Shown one piece after another: positions 13,446-19,493 of a stretch of 19,493 nucleotides of DNA. Source of the DNA: DATNFP01 sp035606335 (GTDB lineage: Bacteria > Bacteroidota > Bacteroidia > Chitinophagales > Chitinophagaceae); assembly GCA_035606335.1 (NCBI GenBank), contig DATNFP010000186.1, positions 1-19,493 on the forward strand, read 5' to 3'. The notes below the pieces were generated by a model. It saw only the letters and a program-made list of their open reading frames with translations, ran no database searches and was not told the origin of the DNA. Position 1 is the first letter of the stretch; every line of letters starts with the position of its first letter. A program made the position numbers and the translations under genes.

Positions 13446-14795
13446 ATGGAATTAACTGCTCTCACAGCCATCAGTCCTGTAGACGGACGTTATCGTTCTC
13501 AATTAGTTTCCCTGGCTCCTTATTTTTCCGAGTTTGGTTTGATACGTTACAGAGTACAGGTAGAGGTAGAATATTTCTTATTCCTGGCAGAAAAAAAGAT
13601 ATTCTCACTACCCGCGAATGTAAAGCCTGCAAAACTTAGGAGCATCTATCAAAATTTTACTGAAGCGGATGCTTTACAGATAAAAACAATAGAAAGGACA
13701 ACTAATCACGACGTAAAAGCAGTAGAATATTTCCTGAAAGAAAAATTAAAAGCACTGGAAGCAGGAGATAGCATTGAATGGATACATTTTGGCCTCACCT
13801 CCCAGGATATAAATAATACGGCAATTCCATTATTATGGAAAGATGCCCTTGAGGAGCAATATTTACCAATGCTGCAAAACATATTGTTGCAATTGCGTAA
13901 GATGGCGACCAATTGGGCAGAAACATCTATGCTGGCAAGAACGCACGGGCAACCAGCATCGCCTACTACATTAGGCAAAGAGATAATGGTATTTGCAGAA
14001 CGAATAGAAGGGCAGATGCAGCAATTGTCTCACATCCCTTTTGCCGCGAAATTTGGTGGTGCTACAGGTAATTTCAATGCACATCATGTTGCTTTCCCTG
14101 CGATAGACTGGATAAAATTTGGGAACGATTTTGTAAATAAAAAGCTTGGGCTGGAAAGAATGCAATACACCACCCAGATAGAACATTACGACAATCTTGC
14201 TGCCCAGTTCGACGCATTAAAACGCATCAACACTGTACTGGTTGATTTTTGCAGAGATGTATGGACCTATATATCAATGGAATATTTTAAGCAGCAAGTA
14301 AAAAAAGATGAAGTAGGTTCTTCAGCTATGCCACATAAAGTAAATCCAATAGATTTTGAAAATGCAGAAGGCAATCTTGGCATAGCAAATGCTTTTTACG
14401 AACATTTATCTGCTAAATTACCAATCAGCCGTTTACAGCGCGACCTTACGGATAGTACTGTATTGCGCAATATAGGAATGCCGATATCACATAGTTTTCT
14501 CGCACTTCGTTCGATAGAAAAAGGGTTGGGTAAGCTTTTATTGAACAAAGAAAAAATTGATGCAGACCTTGAACATAATTGGGCAGTAGTCGCAGAAGCT
14601 ATACAGACAATACTTCGTCGTGAAAATTATCCACAGCCTTATGAAGCATTAAAATCTCTTACTAGAGGGAAGGCAGGCATTACAAAAGCGGACATTCATA
14701 CATTCATTGATACACTTAGTGTGTCTGCCAAAATAAAGAAGGAACTAAAGGCCATTACTCCGCACAACTATACAGGAGTGGATTTTGGCTTGTAA
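13446..14795 (+). CDS. purB: Adenylosuccinate lyase
   Basis: A 449-residue cytoplasmic enzyme of the fumarase/aspartase superfamily. It releases fumarate from SAICAR and from adenylosuccinate, two steps of purine synthesis. The N-terminus MELTALTAISPVDGRYRSQL is the canonical opening, so the ATG at 13446 is preferred over the open extension upstream. Conserved segments are HFGLTSQDINNTA (114-126), RTHGQPASPTT (165-175, H167) and the flexible signature loop GSSAMPHKVNPIDFENAEGN (291-310), carrying the catalytic serine. It shares its reading frame with the next gene, separated by a single TAA and 12 bases, which suggests an operon with the RNA methyltransferase. Confidence 0.96.
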   Translation: MELTALTAISPVDGRYRSQLVSLAPYFSEFGLIRYRVQVEVEYFLFLAEKKIFSLPANVKPAKLRSIYQNFTEADALQIKTIERTTNHDVKAVEYFLKEKLKALEAGDSIEWIHFGLTSQDINNTAIPLLWKDALEEQYLPMLQNILLQLRKMATNWAETSMLARTHGQPASPTTLGKEIMVFAERIEGQMQQLSHIPFAAKFGGATGNFNAHHVAFPAIDWIKFGNDFVNKKLGLERMQYTTQIEHYDNLAAQFDALKRINTVLVDFCRDVWTYISMEYFKQQVKKDEVGSSAMPHKVNPIDFENAEGNLGIANAFYEHLSAKLPISRLQRDLTDSTVLRNIGMPISHSFLALRSIEKGLGKLLLNKEKIDADLEHNWAVVAEAIQTILRRENYPQPYEALKSLTRGKAGITKADIHTFIDTLSVSAKIKKELKAITPHNYTGVDFGL

Positions 14796-14807
14796 AAATT
14801 TAAAAAT

Positions 14808-16178
14808 GTGAAGGTTTTACCGGCGGAATTACTGGAAGATTTACATGAAGTAAAAGGATTTGATGAAAATGCTTTTGTAGCTGTTCATCAAAAACCTGCA
14901 GTTACTTCTGTAAGACTTCATCCGGTAAAGCACAATAATTATTTTGCAGGAAATGAAAGGATTAATTGGTGTCCTACAGGGCGTTATTTGCCTGAACGGC
15001 CAACATTTACTTTAGATCCTTCCTTTCATGCGGGTGCCTATTACGTACAGGAAGCATCTTCTATGTTTTTAGATTATCTGTTGCGAAATCTATTGCCTGA
15101 AAAAAACAATTTACGTGTACTTGATCTTTGTGCCGCACCAGGCGGTAAGAGCACACTGTTAGCTTCCTTATTACAACCTGATAGTTTATTGATTTCAAAT
15201 GAAGTAATTCGTACCCGTGCATCAATCCTTGAAGAAAATATGGTGCGTTGGGGCTATACAAATACCTGGGTCGCCAGTAATGATCCACGTGACTTTACAA
15301 AACTTAAAGGATATTTTGATGTAATAGTTGTAGATGCACCTTGCAGTGGGTCTGGATTATTCCGCAAAGATGAATATGCATTAAATGAGTGGAGCACTGC
15401 AAATGTAAATTTATGTAGTGAACGTCAGCAACGAATTCTTGCAGATATCTGGCCTTCATTAAAACAAGATGGCCTTTTAATTTATGCAACCTGTTCTTAT
15501 TCACCTGAAGAAGATGAGCAAATTTTAGACTGGTTGTCAACTGAATTTGAAGTCGAAAGTTTATCTGTGGATATTCCGAAAGAGTGGGGGATTGTTATGG
15601 TGCAATCATCACAAAGAAATATTGTTGGCTATCGCTTCTTTCCTGATAAGGCAAAAGGCGAAGGGCTTTTTGTAGCTGCGATCCGTAAAAAGGGGATGGA
15701 AGAAACGGTCAAATACCCTAAGGTTAAAAGTGCTGTGCATAAATTAATACAACAACAAGTAAATCATTTAGTAAGATCTAATGATCTGCTTTATTTACAA
15801 AAAGATAAAGACGACTACTTTGCTATTAATTCTGCACATGAGAGTGATTTTTATTTGTTACAAAAAGCCTTGTACCTGAGGAAAACAGGATTGTCATTAG
15901 GGATGCCGACTGCAAAAGAATGGCTTCCGGATCACTCAATTGCGCTAAGCATAGATGCAAATGAAAATCTCAATTCTATATCCATAAATAAAGAGCAGGC
16001 ATTGCATTTCCTAAAGAAGAGTGATCTGGAGATTTCTATTCCTGAAAAAGGCTGGTATATAATTAAGTACGAAGGGCTTGGATTGGGCTGGATTAAATCT
16101 CTTGGCAACAGGATTAATAATTATCTACCCAGGCACTGGAGAATACGAATGGAAATAACGGATACAGATTGGGCATAA
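14808..16178 (+). CDS. NOL1/NOP2/Sun-family RNA cytosine-C5 methyltransferase (RsmF-like)
   Basis: A 456-residue SAM-dependent methyltransferase predicted to place m5C in rRNA, most like RsmF/YebU; the exact target base is inferred. SAM-binding motif I is VLDLCAAPGGKSTLLASLL (104-122). The two catalytic cysteines are present: C179 in DAPCSGSGLFRKD and C229 in YATCSYSPEEDEQ. After residue 300 comes a C-terminal PUA-like domain as in RsmF, with GMPTAKEWLPDHSIALSI and the ending GWIKSLGNRINNYLPRHWRI (RNA binding). The GTG start at 14808 follows from the purB stop being in the same frame with no ATG between. The GTG is embedded in ATGTGA, an out-of-frame one-codon start-stop. Confidence 0.9.
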   Translation: MKVLPAELLEDLHEVKGFDENAFVAVHQKPAVTSVRLHPVKHNNYFAGNERINWCPTGRYLPERPTFTLDPSFHAGAYYVQEASSMFLDYLLRNLLPEKNNLRVLDLCAAPGGKSTLLASLLQPDSLLISNEVIRTRASILEENMVRWGYTNTWVASNDPRDFTKLKGYFDVIVVDAPCSGSGLFRKDEYALNEWSTANVNLCSERQQRILADIWPSLKQDGLLIYATCSYSPEEDEQILDWLSTEFEVESLSVDIPKEWGIVMVQSSQRNIVGYRFFPDKAKGEGLFVAAIRKKGMEETVKYPKVKSAVHKLIQQQVNHLVRSNDLLYLQKDKDDYFAINSAHESDFYLLQKALYLRKTGLSLGMPTAKEWLPDHSIALSIDANENLNSISINKEQALHFLKKSDLEISIPEKGWYIIKYEGLGLGWIKSLGNRINNYLPRHWRIRMEITDTDWA

Positions 16179-16209
16179 TTATTGTATTTTTCGATTCAAT
16201 ATTAATAAA

Positions 16210-17196
16210 ATGAAATCTGGGTTTATTGCTTTTTTACTGCTTTGTGTTTTTACTATTAATATATATGCACAAGATAGCGATAGTCTTTTTGTAGTGCCAA
16301 ATGATAATGGATGGATAATAGTGCATAAGGTAAAACAAAGTGAGACTTTGTTTATGCTCGCTCGTCGTTATCATGTACCGCCTGCAATGCTGGCGGATGC
16401 AAACGGACTAAGTTATCAAAGTAGCTTAAACAATAATTCTATTATTAAAATACCATTGGGCGCATTTAATACGCTAAAAGATAAGCGTGTACAGATGGAA
16501 GATGCAAGACCGCTTTATTATCGTGTACAAGGTGAAGATAATTTATACCATATAAGTAAATATTCAGGAGTTCCACAACGTACTGTTCAGGAATGGAATA
16601 ATTTGTCTGATAATATTGTACAACAGGGACAAGTGTTGTTTGTAGGCTGGGTGTTATATGACGCTACGCAAATTGCAATGAATGCTGAACAATCACAAAA
16701 TGTTCCTAAAAGACCCATAGTTAACTCGACGAATAGTCAATCTGTAAATAACAATAGATCTTCAACAAGTTTATCTATGAGTGCCAGCCCGGCTACAGAT
16801 AATGATAAGTATAGTAATGTTCAGATAGATACCATCAAAAAAGGAAATGGAACAGATACTTCGCATATGGTTACTGAAATTGAGCAGTTATATATGTCGC
16901 AGACTAACAATGAGCTGAATACTACCACAGAAAAAGGCCCTGCGGTATTTTTCGATATGGCTGGAGGAACATCCGCTACTGTGTTTTATGCTTTTCACAA
17001 TACCACACCACGTGGCACAATAATCAAAGTATTCAACCCTGGAAATGGGAAAGCGATATTTGTAAAAGTGTTGGGTCCTCTGCCTGAAACAAAGCAATAT
17101 TATAATAGCATCATTGGTATTACAGGCGCGGCTAAAGAAGCATTAGGTGTTGAAGATAATAAAGCATGGTGCGAGCTTACATTTGCTGCTCAATAG
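16210..17196 (+). CDS. Exported protein with two LysM domains and a C-terminal RlpA-like double-psi beta-barrel
   Basis: A 328-residue protein with a signal peptide (residues 1-20, ending I-Y-A|Q), so periplasmic or cell-surface. LysM 1 spans about 36-82 (IVHKVKQSETLFMLARRYHV...) and LysM 2 about 101-147 (LYYRVQGEDNLYHISKYSGV...), both predicted to bind peptidoglycan. A Ser/Asn/Thr-rich linker (about 160-240) leads to a C-terminal barrel (245-328). FHNTTPRGTIIKVFNPGNGK matches the RlpA 'HRTLPFGT...V.N...GK' pattern. The segment that in RlpA reads approximately V-x-N-D-R-G-P-F is here VKVLGPLPE, so the catalytic aspartate is absent. That argues for a binding or structural role rather than lytic transglycosylase activity. 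It lies 31 bases after the methyltransferase gene; no functional link is evident. Confidence 0.8.
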   Translation: MKSGFIAFLLLCVFTINIYAQDSDSLFVVPNDNGWIIVHKVKQSETLFMLARRYHVPPAMLADANGLSYQSSLNNNSIIKIPLGAFNTLKDKRVQMEDARPLYYRVQGEDNLYHISKYSGVPQRTVQEWNNLSDNIVQQGQVLFVGWVLYDATQIAMNAEQSQNVPKRPIVNSTNSQSVNNNRSSTSLSMSASPATDNDKYSNVQIDTIKKGNGTDTSHMVTEIEQLYMSQTNNELNTTTEKGPAVFFDMAGGTSATVFYAFHNTTPRGTIIKVFNPGNGKAIFVKVLGPLPETKQYYNSIIGITGAAKEALGVEDNKAWCELTFAAQ

Positions 17197-17253
17197 ATTT
17201 TAAATAAAAGTTAATAATGCTATTTATATTATTTACTCTTTTGTAATCTTTCA

Positions 17254-18273
17254 ATGAAAGTACTTGTTATTCGTTTTTCTTCGATAGGTGATATTGTCCT
17301 AACAACTCCTTTGATCCGTTGTTTAAAACAGCAAAAGCTGGGTATAGAGATTCATTATTTAACGAAATCTGCGTATGAGGATGTAATCTCTTCGAATCCA
17401 TATATCGATAAGTTTCATTACCTGAATGAAGACCTTAATGAAATAATAGAAACACTAAAAAAGGAAAAATTCGATTGCATTATTGATTTGCATCATAATC
17501 TTCGCACATTAAGAGTAAAAAAAGCTCTTAACGTTGTGAGTTATTCGTTTCCTAAACTCAATATAAAAAAATGGTTGTTAGTAAACTTTAAGATAAATCT
17601 GATGCCTGATAAAAGTATTGTGGAGCGATACTTTGAGACGGTAAAAAGGTTGGAAGTGCATAATGATGGCAAAGGCCTTGATTACTTTATTCCTGAGAGT
17701 TTAAGCGTTACTAACAAAGATATCCCTATGAGCCATTGGGCAGGCTTCGTTGGCTGTGTAATAGGAGGTTCTTACAACACCAAAAAACTACCTGTAAAGC
17801 AATGGAAGAAATTTTGTGAGCTGGCACCTTATCCTATCATATTGTTAGGTGGCCCGGAGGATAGAGAAACAGGTAGATTAATAGCAGAACAAGATCCGAT
17901 TAAAATATATAATTCATGCGGCAAGTTTAGTCTTAATGAGTCCGCGCGTCTTATAGAATATGCCAAGGTTGTTGTGAGTAATGATACAGGATTAATGCAT
18001 ATAGCAGCAGCGTTTAAAAAGCCTGTAATTTCTTTATGGGGTAATACGTCTTCAGTTATGGGTATGTTTCCTTATTATGACTACAACAATTTAAAGGATA
18101 GGATAGCCTCACTATCTGTAATCATGGAAATGAAAAAATTATATTGTCATCCCTGTAGTAAACTTGGTTATAACAAATGTCCTGAGAAACACTTCAGATG
18201 TATGAATGATTTAAGTATGGACGAACTTTCTCTTCATGTAAATAAAATGTGGGCGCTTCCCAACCAAAAATAA
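17254..18273 (+). CDS. Glycosyltransferase family 9 (heptosyltransferase-like)
   Basis: A 339-residue GT-B-fold enzyme of the ADP-heptose:LPS heptosyltransferase family, acting at the cytoplasmic face on surface polysaccharide or lipid A core. The N-terminus KVLVIRFSSIGDIVLTTPLI (2-21) carries the family's catalytic-base position D13. The C-terminal half has IILLGGPEDRETG (195-207) and the nucleotide-sugar motif VVSNDTGLMHIAAAFKKPVI (240-259). The C-terminal cluster C298-x2-C301-x7-C309-x6-C316 is a recurring feature of the family. The sugar donor cannot be decided from sequence. The gene is not embedded in a polysaccharide cluster here; 57 bp of AT-rich DNA precede it without a convincing promoter. 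Confidence 0.9.
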   Translation: MKVLVIRFSSIGDIVLTTPLIRCLKQQKLGIEIHYLTKSAYEDVISSNPYIDKFHYLNEDLNEIIETLKKEKFDCIIDLHHNLRTLRVKKALNVVSYSFPKLNIKKWLLVNFKINLMPDKSIVERYFETVKRLEVHNDGKGLDYFIPESLSVTNKDIPMSHWAGFVGCVIGGSYNTKKLPVKQWKKFCELAPYPIILLGGPEDRETGRLIAEQDPIKIYNSCGKFSLNESARLIEYAKVVVSNDTGLMHIAAAFKKPVISLWGNTSSVMGMFPYYDYNNLKDRIASLSVIMEMKKLYCHPCSKLGYNKCPEKHFRCMNDLSMDELSLHVNKMWALPNQK

Positions 18274-18306
18274 AAAGGCGTATGTCTTACAAGACAAATA
18301 CCTTTT
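18273..18306 (+). terminator. Imperfect hairpin between the GT9 gene and the secreted protein gene
   Basis: AAAAGG (18273-18278) pairs with CCTTTT (18301-18306). After an interrupted stretch, TGTCT (18283-18287) pairs with AGACA (18292-18296) around TACA. The A-tract/T-tract flanks make it terminator-like, but the T-run is only four bases. It begins in the GT9 stop and ends three bases before the next ATG. TACCTTTT (18299-18306) is also one mismatch from a -7 box, so promoter and terminator could be superimposed. Confidence 0.45.
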
Positions 18307-18309
18307 CAA

Positions 18310-19493
18310 ATGAAAAAGCTCTACCCTATCATAGTAGCGTGCTACGCTCTATTGTCCTTAAATTCCCAAAAGGTTTACGCATCACATGCTGCAGGTGCAG
18401 AACTGGTTTACCAGTGGGTTTCAGATTCTACTTACCTGTTTTCTTATCACTTTTATAGAGATTGCTTAGGTATCCCTGAGCCCGATAGCGTATCCATGTG
18501 TTGGTTTAACAGTTGCGACCCAACAGCAGGCGGATCTATCTGGCTTACTAAGTTGGCAATCTTGCCTGGGGGTGATCCTAATGGAACTCAGGTACTTTTG
18601 TCTTGTCCCGGCAAGCCTACTTCGTGCGATCTTGCAACTTCCACCCTTCCTGGTTACCAGGAGTGGTGGTATAGTGGTTCACTCACACTTCCCAGCAGAT
18701 GTAACTATTGGACGTTTAATGTCTCAATTCCAGCAAGAAATAACGCAATAAGTAATTTGAATTTAACAACACCCACGCCAACTGGGACACATGACCTTTA
18801 TACCCAGGCAACTTTCGATAACCTGGATGCACAGGGTAATTCATCACCCTATTTCACGGTGAAGCCTGTACCTTACATCTGTGACAATGTGCCTTATACT
18901 TATAATAATGGTGCCTACGATCCTAACAATGATTCTATATACTATGAATTTATAACTCCTGAAAGAGGTAACAGTGTGAGTTGCCCGCTATCCTATGCTG
19001 ATGAGACTTATGTATCTGGATATAGTCTTTTCAAGCCGTTACCTATTACAGGTACATTTGTATTTGATGATATAACAGGTCAGATGAGCTTTACACCTAA
19101 CCTGATAAGTATTGATGTAGTAACAATCAAAGTTCATGAGCTTCGTCACATTCCTTCATTGGGTCCTGACAGGATAGAGATAGGGAGTGTGATGCGTGAT
19201 ATTGAGATACAGATAATAGCTTGCAGTGAGCCACAGCCTACGGTAACCGCAGATACCAGTACAGTTATTGGAGCAACCTTTGGAGGAGGCCGTCTTAACG
19301 CTTGTGCAACACAGCCTTTTAGCTTCGACTTTACAGCGACATCAACTGATTCATCAGCAGTGTTAGTGGCGTCGGATAATAGTTCTATCATTATGCCTAC
19401 TAAAGAGCGTGTTACTTATAAAGGCACACTTTCGGATTCCATCACAGGTCATTTTACATGGACACCCGGACTGACGGATACAGGGCTTAAGGT
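18310..19493 (+). CDS. Large secreted protein, N-terminal part (gliding-motility/type IX secretion cargo-like), truncated by window edge
   Basis: The frame from the ATG at 18310 is open for 394 codons to the right edge without a stop. A signal peptide is visible (MKKLYPIIVACYALLSLNSQ, cleavage after about A24, V-Y-A|S). The mature start SHAAGAELVYQWVSDSTYLF, followed by YHFYRDCLGIPEPDSVSMCW, is the typical opening of very large Bacteroidota surface proteins. Such proteins usually end in a gliding-motility-associated or type IX sorting domain; that end lies outside the window. The region is rich in Thr, Ser, Pro, Asp and cysteine with beta-strand character, as in Ig-like or PKD-type repeats. 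TGTFVFDDITGQMSFTP (about 237-253) and a related stretch near the right edge (ITGHFTWTPGLTDTGLK) look like repeat units. Function (adhesin or matrix protein) is inferred from the family. Confidence 0.75.
   Translation, partial: MKKLYPIIVACYALLSLNSQKVYASHAAGAELVYQWVSDSTYLFSYHFYRDCLGIPEPDSVSMCWFNSCDPTAGGSIWLTKLAILPGGDPNGTQVLLSCPGKPTSCDLATSTLPGYQEWWYSGSLTLPSRCNYWTFNVSIPARNNAISNLNLTTPTPTGTHDLYTQATFDNLDAQGNSSPYFTVKPVPYICDNVPYTYNNGAYDPNNDSIYYEFITPERGNSVSCPLSYADETYVSGYSLFKPLPITGTFVFDDITGQMSFTPNLISIDVVTIKVHELRHIPSLGPDRIEIGSVMRDIEIQIIACSEPQPTVTADTSTVIGATFGGGRLNACATQPFSFDFTATSTDSSAVLVASDNSSIIMPTKERVTYKGTLSDSITGHFTWTPGLTDTGLK

Noticed and set aside
13385..13639. An 84-codon frame and an upstream extension of purB from 13416
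   Set aside because: The 84-codon frame is out of frame with purB, and the extension would place the purB promoter inside the gene. The family N-terminus begins at 13446.
18249..18458. A 69-codon plus-strand frame across the GT9 end and the start of the secreted protein
   Set aside because: It lies in another frame over two better-supported genes and has no signal or motif.
19146..19391. An 81-codon minus-strand frame at the right edge
   Set aside because: It is antisense to the large secreted protein, whose frame is open for 394 codons with a signal peptide and family-like N-terminus.
1..19493. CRISPR array, insertion sequence or toxin-antitoxin pair
   Set aside because: No regularly spaced direct repeats, transposase motifs with terminal repeats, or small paired toxin-like genes were seen on either strand.

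Overview
The window is about 19.5 kb of AT-rich chromosomal DNA from a member of the Bacteroidota, most likely a Chitinophaga/Sphingobacterium-type lineage (inference). The evidence is: a DUF5686-type outer-membrane protein; -7 boxes of the form TAnnTTTG in front of several genes; almost no Shine-Dalgarno sequences; tRNA genes without an encoded CCA; and the start of a large secreted protein resembling the gliding-motility/type IX secretion cargo family. Gene content is mostly housekeeping. I see no insertion sequence, prophage, CRISPR array or defence island.

Layout: (1) 2-1594, C-terminal part of a DUF5686 outer-membrane protein, cut by the left edge. (2) 1664-2359 (-), a SMUG2-type uracil-DNA glycosylase. 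(3) 2417-2605, an eroded fragment of a class I SAM methyltransferase. (4) 2723-4513, an unrecognised membrane-anchored protein with an AsmA-like look, followed by a strong hairpin shared with the facing tRNA unit. (5) 4553-4757 (-), tandem tRNA-Gln(CTG) and tRNA-Gln(TTG) with a clear Bacteroidota promoter and terminator. (6) 4935-9073, mrdA (PBP2), rodA and an MBL-fold hydrolase. (7) 10943-9079 (-), an ECF sigma factor, a membrane protein that is probably its anti-sigma factor, and a Spy-like periplasmic protein. (8) 11037-11969, fmt, whose 3' end overlaps convergent aroQ (11949-12389, -). (9) 12467-17196, xerD, purB, an NSUN-type RNA cytosine methyltransferase and a LysM plus double-psi barrel protein. 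(10) 17254-18273, a family 9 glycosyltransferase. (11) 18310 to the right edge, the N-terminus of a large secreted protein.

A cell-envelope theme recurs. PBP2 and RodA form the elongation peptidoglycan synthase pair. The ECF operon looks like an envelope-stress module. The LysM/double-psi barrel protein probably binds peptidoglycan, and the GT9 enzyme probably builds surface polysaccharide. The rest (fmt, aroQ, xerD, purB, NSUN, tRNA-Gln) is core metabolism, translation and chromosome maintenance.

The observations most worth a second look are the methyltransferase relic, the -7 boxes only 4-9 nt from start codons (possible leaderless mRNAs), the three-fold peptide repeat in the putative anti-sigma factor, the double-psi barrel that has lost its catalytic aspartate, and the mispaired tRNA-Gln(CTG). 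I found no convincing wholly new multi-gene system.
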